Assembly (NCBI GenBank): GCA_905182985.1
Contig: CAJJDN010000092.1
Span: forward strand, 356,788-420,787
Direction: 5' to 3'
From: Paramecium sonneborni
Lineage: Eukaryota; Ciliophora; Oligohymenophorea; Peniculida; Parameciidae
DNA length: 64,000 nt
Part shown: piece after piece, positions 48,007 through 63,200 of the stretch
How positions within the stretch are numbered: the first letter of the stretch is position 1
How the letters are laid out: each line of letters opens with the position of its first letter
Translations under genes and position numbers: made by a program
Notes under the pieces: model-generated
The model's input: only the letters and a program-made list of their open reading frames with translations
Databases searched by the model: none
What the model was told of the DNA's origin: nothing

Positions 48007-48691
48007 TCAAAATGTATCTTATCTTCTTTGCTATGGTCGAAAACTATCAACAGTACGTGCTGTGTTTGGAATTTCTTATTATTAATGTTCAGTCTTTATG
48101 GAACTGATAAACAAATTTAATTCTAAATTTTCCTTTTTCAATTCAATTCTAGTACACTCTTTGAGTAGATATAAAAACTTTATCAAATAATTGAAATCCA
48201 AAAAATTGTCATATTCTACTTTGTACTGATCTTTTAATTGGCAATACCTCCATAAAAAATGTTCTTGAACCCACCAAACATCTACTGGAGTCAGTTCTCC
48301 CATTTCAAGAGACTTATAACATAATAAGACTTCGATGGATGTCTTAGATATCTAAAAGTGTTACAATCAATATCATTTTCCCCAGGTTGGTATTAAAGTT
48401 ATTCAATTTCTTAAATGATTAGTTGTATACATAATTAAAATGATCGAGTAAATCGTCTTATTCACTATTTCTAATCCTCCGAGAATTTAAAAAGAATACA
48501 ATTTCTTCAATTAGATTCTTACTTAATCCTCTAGTAATTATTTTTTGTCTCTCTAATTTTGTAATTACCAAACTATCAATATCTGGATGTTGTTGCATAG
48601 GGATACTATAAAAATAACCTACTAATTTGTTTAATGTTCTTTCTTTCGTCTTAGTATTCTCAATATTCTATCCTTAACTACAAGTACCCAT
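48007..48691 (-). CDS. unknown protein with N-myristoylation signal
   Basis: About 220 residues, one 22-nt intron near the middle (GTAACACTTTTAGATATCTAAG). The N-terminus MGTCSQGQ fits an N-myristoylation plus palmitoylation signal. The rest is helical with KNLIEEIVFFLNSRRIRN, then SIEVLLCYKSLEMGELTPVD, VWWVQEHFLWRYC and IKFLYLLKECTRIELKKEN. No domain that I recognise; it may be an ENTH/ANTH-like or similar helical protein, but that is a guess. The start is 25 bp from the start of the divergent CDPK gene, which also begins MGSCS. Confidence 0.65.
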
Positions 48692-48716
48692 TTATATTTA
48701 TTATTTATAATAACTT

Positions 48717-50418
<1,702 letters not shown>

Positions 50419-51636
50419 TTATTTAAACATACTCATATCGTTTTAGTTTTTCGATTAAATTTTTATAAAATAATCATTAATAAATTGCATTATACTAAAT
50501 TATACTAATTTAAGAACATTTAATTTTTAAATTTCTTCTAGGGAAATTTCAGACTTCGTTTTAATAACTTTTTATTCTAAATCTAATCATCCAATAAGTC
50601 AAACACTATTAAATACACAAAAACAACATCAAATATAGATATTTTAACCGAAAAGAAAAGGAAATTGTTAGATCATTCCAATTTAAAATTTTAGCTTTTG
50701 CTTCTATTTAGTTGGCAATCTTGATATAGTAACAATTTTTATCATTAATAAGCAAAACAATAGAGATATCATGAAGTTTATATATTTGAAAGAGTGAAAT
50801 TCATTCCTTTCTAAAAAATAGAATTCATCCATATTAGAGAAGTATTTAATAAATTTATAAGTGAACTCATAATTAACATGTTTATACTCCTTTATTTTTT
50901 GGATGAAATAGCAATATTCATGAAGGATAGAATTCTCCAGCATCATAATTTAAAAGATGTCAAAATTATTAATATATCCTCAGAAACCTATTTACTTTAT
51001 AGTAAATAGTATAATGATTGCATTCAAGTAGGATTTTTGAAGTAATAAGTTTTAATTTGAGCATGGTGTTTTATTCATAAAATTTGGCTGTTGAAAATTA
51101 TGAATTATGCAATGAATATTTTGAACTTATCTAAAATTTCATCAGAAACTATTATTATAGTATCATGATGATATAAGAAATTGAAATTAAAGAGAAAAAT
51201 AAATAAAAAGCATGCCTTTAAATACAACATTTTAAAAATCAATGTATAGTAATTTATTAAAATTTCCTTCTTGATATGCTTTGCCATATAATTTATCGAA
51301 TACCTTAGGTTGAATAAAAATGAAAATTTGATTATTAGCGTAATAAATAAAAATTAGACCTGATTTTTGATACATTTTGTGTTGTTATCATTAAAAATTA
51401 TATTATATTGTAAATGAATGAATGATTACTTATATACAAGTAATAAAGTTAGATGAATAGAATATTTTAGAGGTTGAATTATTGATTGAAGCATATTGAA
51501 TAACTTTTTAATAAATTAGATAATGAAAAGAAATTATATATATAAATATATAATATCAAGTGAATCTTAATTCAAATTTAATAAGTATTGGTTTTAAATT
51601 TTATATAAATATAATAAAAATAAAGATTCTACAGTC
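50419..51636. other. long AT-rich region without a clear gene
   Basis: Two minus-strand ORFs (50640-50946 and 51080-51287) are open and contain hydrophobic and Phe/Tyr-rich stretches, and some intron-like spacing exists between them. I found no recognisable domain, no convincing start and no consistent frame, so I leave them as possible remnants. Confidence 0.35.
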
Positions 51637-52387
51637 ATGACTAAATCTGAAAATCAAGAATCATAAGCAAAATAGACAAGAAAGTACTAGAAAATTGATA
51701 AGGAAGAAAGAAGACAAGTTTTAAAGCTTCTTTTATAGGACAAGCTCTCTTTATAAGAGGTATCAAATTAATCCAAATTAAATGATTATGTCTTACCATT
51801 ATATATGATATCTTAATCCTTTATTCTTTTAGGTAGCAAATAGGTTGAAGCTAAAATACTGTACTGTACGTACAATCTAAAAAGCTTATGAAAAAGAGGG
51901 TAGGATAGGTAAAAAAGAGACAAGAAAGAAGAAGCTCAAGGTGGAGAATATCTTGAAGATTTCAATTATTAATCCTCTTACTTTCTAACTGTCTGAGCCT
52001 ATTGTATCATCGGAAGTTAGTCAGGTAATTTTAAATAAATTTATATAGATATATATTGACAAACAACCTTCTAAAGAAGATTAAGCAAATTTGATTTAAG
52101 AATAGCATACTCTTCTTCAATAACATTGTCAGAAACTATTTTCTATATTAACTTAATAATATTAGAAGGCTGCAGAATCCTAGAATCCATTTTATTACAC
52201 AACTATTTAAAATTTATTTTTGGCATCCCAATTAATATTCAAGCAACTTATGGAAGTTAAATAGTAAATCCCCATAAAATAAGAATATGAACCTGTGTCT
52301 CCAACACTAACATAATATCCTCTTTAATTGTAACAACATTTATACTAACCACCATTTGCTGTGATGTTGCCACGAATTAATTCTTGA
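51637..52387 (+). CDS. helix-turn-helix (paired/transposase-like) protein
   Basis: About 215 residues. The N-terminal part is a helix-turn-helix of the homeodomain-like type common to transposases and their domesticated relatives: KIDKEERRQVLKLLLQDKL, SLQEVANRLKLKYCTVRTI, QKAYEKEGRIGKKETRKKK. The rest is Gln-rich with no catalytic domain. Two introns: an unusually long one at 51760-51832 (73 nt, GTATC...TTTTAG) that splits the SLQE/VANR helix, and a 24-nt one near 52025-52048. Likely a DNA-binding regulator. Without a DDE domain it is not a transposase itself. Confidence 0.65.
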
Positions 52388-53899
52388 TTATTAATGTTAA
52401 TTGCTATTCAATATCAAAAAAAGAAAAAAAAACAATTATTATATTTATTTAATTAGTTGTAACAACAATTTAAATTTATAATTATTTTCTTTCTTTTTTT
52501 CTTTGAATTCATTCTTCAACATAACATTCTGGCTTCTAAATCAGCATTTTCTAAATATGTTGCATTATTACCACAATTAAAACAATACTCAATATGATTT
52601 CTCATTGATGATTTATTAAAATTAATTACTTTAATTAAATCATGCATTTCTCTTACTAAATTTATTCAATATTCTTCCCAATAATCTCTATTTATTCTAC
52701 ATTATTCTTTCTATTATCAACTTTTAAACATCATCAAACATCTCACAGTGTTATTTAAATTCAAATTAATCTTTGATCTTTCATCATTATACTAATTTCA
52801 TTTTGTTTTTTTGTTCTAACTACATTCTGGAAATTTTAAAATATATATTCCACCCATCATTCCTTATTTTTTAATTATTTCTCCTTTATTTAAGCTAACC
52901 CCTAAAAAGCTAATGTTTCTATAGTTATTATATGAAATTTTTACTTTCCATCTCCTTTCATTGGCTTTTAAATTAAGCTATATTTTTAGAATTTATTTCT
53001 CAATCAATCAGTCCAAGCATAATTAATACTAAAACTTTAAAAATTTGTATTGATGAGTTATTGTGAAAATCATATAACCATGATGAAAATCTGTATTTTT
53101 GTTTCAAATATATTTAAGAACTTGGCTTAAAACTAATCATGTGTAATGTTATGGTGATTTTATAGTTCATCTTCCATTAATAAAATAATAAATTTCACAA
53201 ATTTACTGAACATTTATCATAACAATATATAATATAATGAATGAAGAGTTCTCTAATTATTTATTATAATTTCTCATATTTTTTAAATATACATGAGTAC
53301 TAACACTTTTTTTTGGTTATCTTATATTTATAATTAAGTATTAATTAGAAGAGATCAGAAAATTTAAACATTTCAAAAGAGTCTAACTTTAATGTTATTT
53401 ATTCATATATTTAATTATTGAAATCTGCTTATTCATAATATAAGGCTTTTTCTTACATTCACCTTTTTCTATTTTCATAAAATTGATCATGATCATCAAT
53501 TTACTATTTTAAAACTGCGATCTAAGTAATATACATAAACTTATTAAATATAAAGTGATATTAAGTAAAATAGATTTTCATAAACTCAATCAGTTAGTTC
53601 TCTTTCAAAATCAAATAAATTTTGTGTAGAGCAAATTTATTATGTTAAGAAGTTAGAAAATTGAGAAAAACCACCAATGAATCCTTCTAAACGATGATTG
53701 AAATCAATAAATTTGATCATATATTGATTCTCAGTTTATTCTCTTATGCTTGATAAGAATTAGAATTCATATTTGGTAATTTTTATAATTTATAAATGTT
53801 TGTAATTAAATAAAAATATTCATAGATTAAAATAATTAATAAATGTAGAAATTATATTATTCTATAAATAATTTATATTATCAATAATTTAATCAATTT
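52388..53899 (-). CDS. unresolved minus-strand locus (gene or relic)
   Basis: Several minus-strand pieces look like real protein but in different frames: SSIREQTENQYMIKFIDFNH, RLEGFIGGFSQFSNFLTQQ and DFERELTD near 53640-53760; a Lys/Ile-rich stretch near 53200-53480; KGDGKQKFHIITIETLAF near 52900; and LVREMHDLIKVINF with HIEYCFNCGNNA near 52550-52650. Some can be joined by 22-25 nt introns, but in-frame TGA codons remain. It is either a multi-exon gene I could not resolve or a decaying one. No domain is recognised. Confidence 0.3.
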
Positions 53900-54053
53900 T
53901 ATTAACATTGGCGAGAAGTATTGGCATTTTTCGAATAATTTGATTCACAAATTAAATTTTTGATATTTCTATGAGTTAATTTCATATATATTCTATCAGT
54001 ATTGGATTGATATTGAATTTTCTAAATATTAGAATTATTGTTATTAAGTTTTA
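53900..54053. other. short AT-rich spacer
   Basis: No coding signal; upstream region of the gene starting at 54054. Confidence 0.3.
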
Positions 54054-55100
54054 ATGGAGGAACGGATTGTTTTTTTTAGGGAAGTATAAGATTATTTTAT
54101 TACTTAAGATTTTATTCAGAAGAATAATGAGAGTTCCCAAAAAGACACAATCTTTTATGACAGTATGGATAAAAGAAATCCTTTTTATTTAGATAAATTA
54201 AACTAAAATTTTAGTATTTTTTAAGTGTTTGTTCTAGAGGTTGTAGGCAAGGATTAACAGAATATGATGAAGAGGGTTTTTGTTTTATTCTCTGTTTTTA
54301 CTATGGATTAATGAAAGTTATTGAAGATTAACATCGCTTCATAATAATATTATAATTGTTTATTTAATAAAATAAACAAAGCTTATGATGATAATTTTGA
54401 TTATTATAATGCACAATATTGCTTTAACTAACTGTAGAATCTAGCATCCAAAAAAGTATATTGGATTAGTTCGGAAACCAATTTCAATTTTATAATTGAT
54501 ATAAGAACCTCTAATCGGATAAGAAAGGATAAACGAATTTTCAATAGAAAGACTTGAGTTCGATTCTAATTTAGTTTTATAGCAAGAATTATTAGAGGAA
54601 GATATTTCTGAATTTCCAAAATAAAATTACACCATACCATAGTTTTAATAATTAAATGAGTAAAAGCAAAGTTCATATAAGGAAGAGTTCTAGAAAGTGA
54701 AATAACTGTTGATAAAACTACACTATAAAGAAGTTTTATTAAGCTTGTTTATAGTATCGGTTTTTATCATTATTTTGTGCATTATAAAATTTTGTTTTTT
54801 ATCTCAACCATAAGAACAAATAGATCATGAAAAAGTATTTGTTTAATGTTTATTTAAAGTTAGAAACAAAAATAATTAGGAGCAGATTATTCAATATTGA
54901 ATTCTAAGACAATAAGTGATGACGAATAATTGAATCAAAGTACATTAATAAAATATAAAATAACTGATATGACACCATAAATAAGAAATCCATATGATGA
55001 GAGTTTTGTTAAAGCTTCAATGAAAGCAACAACAAGAGGATCGGCATGTGATTAAAGCTTATTAGAAATAGATGAATTGTTAAAAGATTTGCAGAATTGA
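54054..55100 (+). CDS. single-pass membrane protein, unknown
   Basis: Starts MEERIVFFREVQDYFITQ and continues as a charged helical chain (SSQKDTIFYDSMDKRNPFYL). After an unresolved intron cluster near 54210-54420 a Gln/Glu-rich segment (FDSNLVLQQELLEEDISEF) leads into one transmembrane helix (about VLLSLFIVSVFIIILCIIKF), then a cytosolic tail completed after a 29-nt intron (SILNSKTISDDEQLNQS, LLEIDELLKDLQN). TGA at 55098-55100. Total length is near 300 residues. No family recognised. Confidence 0.45.
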
Positions 55101-55406
55101 CAAATAATATTCATAAAATTTTTATTATCTATAAAAGTTTTCTCTTTAATATTAATTTATTAATTATACACATATATTATAATATCAAAAAGTCAATAAG
55201 TGATTGTACATTAAATAAGGAGAGGACTTTAATTACAAAACGAAGATAGCAATAATAGGAATAATATTAAATTTTGTGCTGCCAATTGTAACTGACTTTT
55301 TAAGCAATGATTTGTAAAAATATTGATTTAATTCTGGAGCATTACCAAGAGCAATTTTTATGATTAATACTTTTCTATTAATAATATTGAATTGAAAAAA
55401 TTATAA
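55101..55406. other. AT-rich intergenic region
   Basis: Nothing recognisable. Lies between convergent genes ending at 55100 and 55407. Confidence 0.35.
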
Positions 55407-55904
55407 TCATTTTTATTTCTTTAATGTTAGTTTTTTTGTCAAAAATGAATCCTTTACACATTGCCATTTAGTTTGTTATAAAGGTGATTTTTCTACTTGA
55501 TTTAATTAGATTTGAGTATTTGTTTGTGATATCTCTCTAATATGAATTCCACTAGATTTGAGAGACATTGTATTACTAATTGTATTGCTATATTATTTGA
55601 TATTAAGCTTAAATTTTAATTGTGAACTACTTAATTATCGAATAGTAGTCTCTACAGGAATAGATAATCTATGATTTTAACATGATTGTATAGTTCTACG
55701 ATAACTTCCAGAAGAGGCTCTTAATCTTAGCTTGGTTATTTGACATGATTATTTAATCTCATTTGTGAATTTAATATATTATTTTTTTCTGATTAAGTCT
55801 TTTATGATGATTTCAGAGTCTTGTTCCTTAAGATTTGAACTTTTGATAGGACTTAAGGGAGGTTCATTCTAAAATTTTTTAGTTAATTAAGAGTCTTCAT
55901 GCAT
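55407..55904 (-). CDS. small Ser/Arg/Gln-rich protein, unknown
   Basis: A 165-residue intronless ORF with ATG at 55904. It contains EPPLSPIKSSNLKEQDSE, a basic Ser-rich part (LRLRASSGSYRRTIQSC, RLSIPVETTIRQLSSSQ) and SLKSSGIHIREISQ. The composition (Arg-x-x-Ser and Ser-Pro sites) suggests a phosphorylated cytoskeletal or regulatory protein, but no family is recognised. Confidence 0.5.
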
Positions 55905-56029
55905 AGATTAGTTAAAGGGATTACTATAATATTTTACAAGTGATTAAACAATTATTAATAAATTGTTCGCTCTTGATGATAACTTTTATGCATGAACAGT
56001 TTTCAATAATACTTCAGTTTAAAAAATTT

Positions 56030-57640
56030 TGCACTCTGTTATGTAATATTTTTAAAAATTTTACAACATTTTAATGAATTTTGATGTGTGTCCAATAGTT
56101 CTTTAAATGGTTGCCCAATCCTTGATATTCTTCGGTATCCAATTTTCAGAATCTTGAAAAATAGTTAACAATGCTTTGAATAGAATTATAACATTTTTTT
56201 CTTATTTATTCTGAAGTATTAATGTCTAATCTAAGCAATTAAACATACATTTAGAAGTTTAAAATTAATATATGAAAGAGATTAAAGAACTTTTTTCTCA
56301 TTAATGATTTCATCTTCAAAAATTTTCTATTCTGCAGATGATGCAATCTTTTCTTACTCATTCATTTCTAATAAATATTAATTATTATTTAATAATAGTA
56401 TCAAAATGAATATTGGAACCTAATTTAAAATATATATAGATGTTAAAGAAATAATAGAAAATAATTGAGTTCCTTAAAATTATTAATAACTAGTAGGTTT
56501 CAAAGCATCATTAATTCAAACATTGAATGAGATTTTGAAATAATCTAAAATAAACCCTCATTAAATTAATTACTTTAAGTCTTCAAATATCAAGATGAGA
56601 AACAAGCAGAATTATTCATAATATTTTATGATGCTGCTAGTAATTGAAAACTGCCTTAAACTAAATTAAGCTTTTAACCTAAGCAATTTTATTAATCAGA
56701 AATTTGATAGATTGAAATACAAAGAATTTTAGAGACTTACAACAATTGAGTTAACTTTATCATCCTTATAATATTATTTCAATGAGCTGAATATCATTTT
56801 TTGGCTTATGTATTATGAGATATCTGTCTTTCATGAAAATATCTACTTTTTTATTGTTTCCTTCATTATAATAATTAATTAAATTGTTTCATAGGAATCC
56901 TATTTTTTATTTCAATATGGCAAATACATTTAAAATATATATTCCACTCATTTAAACGCACTCTTGCATGGTGAATCTATTTCTAAACGGATTTCCTTTT
57001 TCCTTTAATTAATCCTTTCAATTTTTGAAAAATGAGCAATTTTAGATACTAGTATGAAGAAGAAACAGCTAAATTTGAGGAAATCAAAGATATATTTTCT
57101 TGAAAGCAAAAAAACAAAAACCTTATTACCTATTTTACGTAAATTAAAAATTAATGTTACTCACAGATGACAATAAATCCAATTGAACAATAAAGAAAAG
57201 AGAGATGAAATCCTAAAATGCAAAAAGAACAATTTTAATGCGAGATATTAAATTTATTTTATATTTAATATTTAAGTTCCTCTCCAAGCCTAATCAGAAC
57301 ATTACTACCATCTTTACTTAATATTAATAATCTTAAATTAATAAACCATTTATTTTCAACAATTAGGCAATCAATAATATTATAATGATTGGTATTATTA
57401 GGAAAAAAAAATAATAGCTTTAAGTTGATCAGCCACTCTAATAAATATAAAAAGACCAACAGTCTGAAGAGATGATTAAGTTGAAGAATTTAGAATTCCT
57501 TTTACGACTTTAAAATACGTCCATCCCATTATGATCTCATTTATCAAAGTAAGAGAACTATTTTAATAAATGATCAATGTAATTGAATAATAATTACACA
57601 ATATTGAAGCATGCAAATCAAACATTGTTTGCATTAGCCT
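56030..57640 (-). repeat. diverged dispersed repeat, copy 2 (inverted relative to 33545-34960)
   Basis: Reverse complement of this region follows 33545-34960 with many substitutions and a few indels, including a deletion of about 200 bp near 56880. It also carries about 350 bp (56450-56730) of coding-like sequence in mixed frames that I could not place in the partner. Boundaries are approximate. Confidence 0.8.
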
Positions 57641-58169
57641 TAGAAAATTTGAAAATAAGTTAAAAATCATTGATTATTTGAATAAAAAAATAGACTTGCA
57701 AAATCATCCTTCTATTCAATGAACAAACAAATTTTCAATAAGAAACTAAAGTAATAAGCATTTTTGGAAAAAATTATCTTAATAAATAAGAGACATTTCA
57801 ATAAAATTCAAGCAAAATTTATTGAAATAATAATTTACACTTATACGCATCCAGAGTTTTATAGAAAAAAAATTATTAGATGTTTAGAATTAGAGAGAAA
57901 TTGTTATATTGTCATTTGCAGATTTCAAAGCAAGAAATCCAAGAGTAGATATGTATTTAGATGCCTCATACAATAGAGTTAATATTTTAGTTACTTCATT
58001 CAACTATCTTAACCTCACTCCAAGGCTAAATAATACTGAACATAAAATGATATAAAGATAGTATGAATATCTACATGCACTTTCTTTTGTTATTATTTAT
58101 AACTTTTATAGAGTTTTTAATATAATTTTGTAATTATTGGCTAACTTTCTATTGAATGTAATTTAATGA
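56917..58169 (+). CDS. member of a two-copy gene family, unknown (copy 2)
   Basis: From ATG 56917 the frame reads MANTFKIYIPL and matches the minus-strand gene at 33545-34256 through several exon-like blocks (KFEEIKDIF, then SSSPNLIRTLLPSLL). A final long exon from about 57725 to the TGA at 58167-58169 (KHFWKKLSQQIRDISIKF, KKLLDVQNQREIVILSFADF, RNPRVDMYLDASYNRVN, then two hydrophobic stretches) extends beyond the homology with copy 1. Exon borders are not fully resolved and an in-frame TGA remains near 57100 unless spliced. Function unknown. Confidence 0.4.
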
Positions 58170-58481
58170 TACTTATTATTATAAGGAATACATGGAGAGG
58201 AGAGGAGTGAAAAATCTAGACACTGTCTTTAATTTTATTTAATTTTATTGAATCATTTCTGTAAACAAATTGTTTTAAGTTTAAGATTTCTAGGGTAGTA
58301 AATAATTATATTTTTAAGTCTTTTAAATACTTTGAGAGTCTTTTTAATAGATTGTTTATTATATGACTTTTAGGGCTTTAGATGGAATCATTCACTATTG
58401 ATTAATATTATAGTGAATTTTCAATTTAATTAGTTTTATCAATATATATATAAAGTTTATCTGAAAAATTATATTAATAAA
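58170..58481. other. AT-rich spacer upstream of sorting nexin
   Basis: No gene seen. Contains a purine-rich run near 58195. Confidence 0.35.
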
Positions 58482-60196
58482 ATGTAAGACATTGAATAAG
58501 AAAGATAGAGAAAAGAAAATTTATTGATGTCATTAGTAGTAGATGCAGGCTATGATACTATTGCATTCTAGGTGTATTGCGAATAAATTAAGTAAAATGG
58601 AAGCTAAGATATTGATTTATGGACTTATGAAGAATTGGAGAAAACAATTTAAGATTTTATCAACAAGGAAGAGTAAAACAATTTTTAAAGTATATAGTTA
58701 AAAAGAGATGTAATAAAAAAGTTAGATGATTGTGTAAAATGAATATAAACAACCAGTTTCATAATCCACCGATCCATAATTTCAGATATCGAAAGTGTAA
58801 GATGATAATAATTTTATTACGGAAGTCTAATGCTAATTACCAGGAAGAACAAAATTAACAGATTATATATTGGAGAATACTCATAAACAAGTAGAAATTA
58901 TAATGAGTGAATATATGAGTAAATCTGATGGTATTATATCATCATATATTTCTTTTAAAATTGAAACTAAACCAATAGGATGGGTAGTTAATAGAAGATT
59001 TACTGATTTTTAAAAATTGAGAGATATTTTAGTAACAACTTATCCATGTCACTTGATTCCTCCAATCCCTGGAAAGAAATTGTAATATTAATATTTTATT
59101 TTATTTAGGAAATCTTAGACTGGTGCAGCATATTTAGAAAAACGTATGAGAATTATGGAATTATTCTTATAGAATTGCTTATATCATCCATTATTTAAGA
59201 CCCATCCTTTATTTTCTGATTTTTTGGAATTAACAGATGATGCAAAATTAAAAGAAAAGTTCAACTAGTATGATAAATAGAAAGGACCATCGAAACCATA
59301 AGAATATATAATGACTAATGGGTCATGTGTTTTGGAAATTTCTAATGAGTTATAGAATTATTCTTAGGGATTGACAGATTATCTGAAAAATTCGTAAGAC
59401 ATATATAAAAAAACTGGAAATAATTTTAGCAAATTGTGTACAGATTTAGAGAATTTAAGCAACACATTAACTTCAATTACAGAGAACTTTAATACTTTGG
59501 ACAAGCTAACTGATGGTTTTATTAAATAAACCAAATCTAAAGGAGCAATTGAATAAATCTAGTTAGTGTATTAAGAGTTATCTAAGTTTGTAACTGGATG
59601 GCAATATGGAGTGAATTTTTAGATGAAAAATGTGAAGGTAATAAACGAGCATATTAAAATAGGAAAACTTTTATGAATTCTTCAGATATCATAAAAAGAG
59701 TTAATCTTCAGCTTATGATTATTTGTAGAATAAGAATTAGTTACAATAGAAGTATCAGAATTTGAGGAACAAATTAAATGAGAAAAAAGAATAATTATAC
59801 ATAAAAGGTGATCCTACAAAATGGGAATTGCCTTCTGATATTCCAAAGAGTGTAAAAGAACTGTAATTTAATAAAGGAGAAGCATTTAAATATATGTTAA
59901 CTAGTGAAACAAAACAAGTGAGTGAAGTAAGGGAAATGTATGCATTTATGAATCATTAATTGCAGGATGAAATAAATTAGATGATTGACTTTAGAATAAA
60001 AGTATATGCTAAGAAATTTGTAAGGATGGGATAGATGAGAGCTTTAGAAACTGCTAAGTTCCATCATATATTGGCTAATTTCCTATAGGTTTTAGCTGAA
60101 ATGTAGGGATCTACAACAGGATAAATGTATAATCGTAGAGCAAGTGTTTTTATAGATTAGAGATATGATTAATTTTTTGGAATAAAACCAAAATGA
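58482..60196 (+). CDS. PX-domain sorting nexin
   Basis: About 545 residues with introns at 58697-58721 (25 nt), 59082-59108 (27 nt) and 59638-59662 (25 nt). After an N-terminal helical region (VVDAGYDTIAFQVYCEQIKQ, DIDLWTYEELEK) lies a PX domain: ISFKIETKPIGWVVNRRFTD, FQKLRDILVTTYP, LIPPIPGKK and, after the intron, TGAAYLEKRMRIMELFLQN, HPLFKTHPLFSDFL. The C-terminal part is a long coiled-coil region consistent with a BAR-like domain (LCTDLENLSNTLTSITENF, KNQLQQKYQNLRNKLNEKK). PX-BAR proteins bind phosphoinositides and shape endosomal tubules in retromer-type sorting, fitting with the sorting receptor at 18210. Confidence 0.88.
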
Positions 60197-60283
60197 TAAA
60201 TATTTTATATGCAATATAAATAATTTTAAGGATTTCTTTGAATAATGATATTTGATTATATTTTAAATAATTAAGGAAGGGAA

Positions 60284-63200
60284 ATGAACGAAAAAGATAA
60301 CAAACAATTAGATCTTTCAGTAGGAGTGTTATGTATTTCATTTTCTTCCCATTAATACGATTATAAATCAATTTTAATTCCTATACAATCCCTAGTTTAA
60401 CACCACTTAAAAAAGGGACACTCAGGATTTAGATAAAAGAAACAATCTCATTTCAAAGATAAAAAGGTACGCATAATAAATACAATTATTAGGCTGAATG
60501 TTGTGTAATTTGTGGAATTGGATTTGAATGATAAATATAATAACAAGAGATTGGTACAAATAAATCATTAATTCCTAGGTATCATGATACTCTCATGTTT
60601 TAAATGTCTATCTACATGCCATTATTATTGCTATAGTATATCAACAGAAGATGAAATTTTATCTATTACCAATAATTAAGGGTATTTTTAATATGACAAG
60701 TGTGAATCATCTATAAATTAAGATTAGCCATGCGTTTTTTGTAATTAAAATAAAGTTTTAAAAAAAAACTACATAACTCTAAAGAATTTTTACATCCAAT
60801 ATGTGCATAATTCTCCAAATAAATAGAAATAATCTCATTTATACAAATGAATTTTTGTAAACTGAATAAATTTGATAAATCTAATAGAGATAAACCTAAA
60901 GAGAATTCATCAATATCTGTTGTATGATACTTAAAATTATAGATACTGGTCTTAAACTTGATTAATTGCAAATAATTAATTACTATTGATAATGTCATTC
61001 AATCAATTAGAGACAAATTGTTACTCAAAAAAAAATTATGTCTTTAATATTTTTGATATATTTAAGAAATTACAAGGATTTACGATATAAATCAAATTAG
61101 ATAAAATATTTTAAAGATTATATGATTTAATTTGAAATTTGTATCATGATTAATGTGTCAAAAAATATTAAAATGATTTTGAAGAATAAAAAAATAAAGA
61201 TAACTGTTGTTATCCCTTTTACTTAAATGGGCAAAAAATTAATTAAATCATATCTTGAAATTCAATGCAATTTCAAATCTAAATCAACTTTTTCTAAATT
61301 TGAATTTCATACATTCTTGGAATTTATTGTCCTAATAAATTTTATTTATCCTATTTAGATGATGAAAATAAATATCAAACTCTCCAATCCATCATATCCA
61401 ACCTTCCATTTCCAAATTCTTTATAAACTTAGCTTAGCTTAATTTAACCGAAATCTAAGTTAGCTTGTTTAGTGAACTTTATATTTACACAATTAATTTC
61501 TTATAGAGAAGACAATCAATAGACTATTAGATGATAATTAGATGAACACATTGATACTTTACCAAGAAAATATTCAACTTAATAATGCTTTACAAAACAA
61601 ACTGTTGTAAGATATTGATTTGTTTAAAGATTTTGATGAGTGTAAATTTTATTAAGAATTATTACAAAAATTGAATCATTTGCAAAAAACCTTTGACATC
61701 ATTATAATGAAATAGAAAATTACTAAAACAATTATTTTAATGGAATATTAGTCAAATTTTTGGAATTTATTTATTAGCAACATCAAATAGCAACATATAA
61801 AAAATAAAAAAAACTTTAAAGAATTTTTTCATCTTATATCACAATCTCGACTCAAATTAACAGCATTGAATATGTTAATAAGATTGTAAGATTAATCTAT
61901 ATTTATCCATAAAAATTCAGTATATAGAATAAGAAGTTCATTAAGGATAACATATAATTGAATAATTAGAGGATTCAAATTTGAATAATTAAAATAATGC
62001 CCATACATATCTTAATGGATTAGATGGAATAGTCATTTTTTTATTATAAAGATCTTCCCATTATGCTTTTCTATCTAAAATCAAATTATATGAATTATAC
62101 ATTCACGATCTCGATTATTAATAAGATAGGGATGATGAAGATGAATTATATTACAAGTAGCTAAAGATTTTCGTATCAAAATATCCATTTCTAATTTATA
62201 TATGTAATAAAAAGGGTTAAATGAATAATTAATAAAGCAGTATTAAGTTGATTTATAGATGATAAAATATTATGATGTACCAGAAATTAAGGAACTTTAA
62301 TTAAATTTAGAAATATTTACAGAAGTTGAAACAATTACACTATAAAAGAGATAAACATTGTCATTAGTTATAAATGTGTTTAGAGAATTTAAATAATATA
62401 ATTTTGATGGTAAAATAGTTCACTGATAAAGATAAAACAGAACTTAATATTGAAGATAAAAGATATAAAAAGTCTAAAAAGTCTAACTATAATAATGAAT
62501 ATGAAAATTAAAGAATTGAAAAAAGAACTGAATTATTAGATGTATCAATTTTCAAAGATAGAAAAGATTTAAGTGATAAAGTTAAAGAAATTGAAAATCA
62601 ATAGTTTTGAGAATATATAAAAAACAAACCAAGTATATTTTTAATTCTTATTTATAGAATATGAAGAATTTATGTAAATGATCACTGCAACACATAAAGA
62701 ATTGAAAACTATTCAAAATAATAATTCTCTGTTTCAATTAACCTTTGAAACTACAATCAAAGTAGTTTAAAATTATTAAGATGGTAAATTATAACAATGT
62801 GAAAATAAATGCAAATAAGTTAGATAATTAGATTAAAATCCATTAATAAAAAGTAACTTTGCTTTCCAACCTTAAAAAATTAAACTTAAATCTTAAACTA
62901 AATCATTTACATTAAAATACTCAACTTAAATTTAATAAAATGTAAAATAGGATAATTTAAATTAATCATTTAATGAAGTAGATCAATTAATATAAAATTA
63001 TAAGAATAAAATAAAAATGACAGAATGCATAACTTTAATAAATTAATGAAGTACATTAAAAATAAATAATAATAATAAGAAAAAATACTTGCAAGTAGAT
63101 CATCAAGCCAAGAATCAGTTTCTAAAGAATTCTCTGAATATAATTTAGTACCATATACTAAGAGTTTTGGACTAAACAAAGAAGATAAGGATCTAAACTC

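Noticed and set aside
51760..51832. Retained IES in the helix-turn-helix gene as a firm call
   Set aside because: The segment is TA-bounded, but its ends do not match the TAYAGYNR consensus well, and GT...AG ends make an intron equally good. Kept only as a finding.
57265..57459. Minus-strand ORF in the second family copy
   Set aside because: It is the antisense of the MANTFK-type exon; the sense reading starts from a proper ATG in both copies and is preferred, although this is not fully certain.
60529..60531. Selenocysteine at the TGA in the PHD finger
   Set aside because: The codon is not at a redox motif and no SECIS-like stem-loop was looked for or recognised; a stop lesion or read error is simpler.
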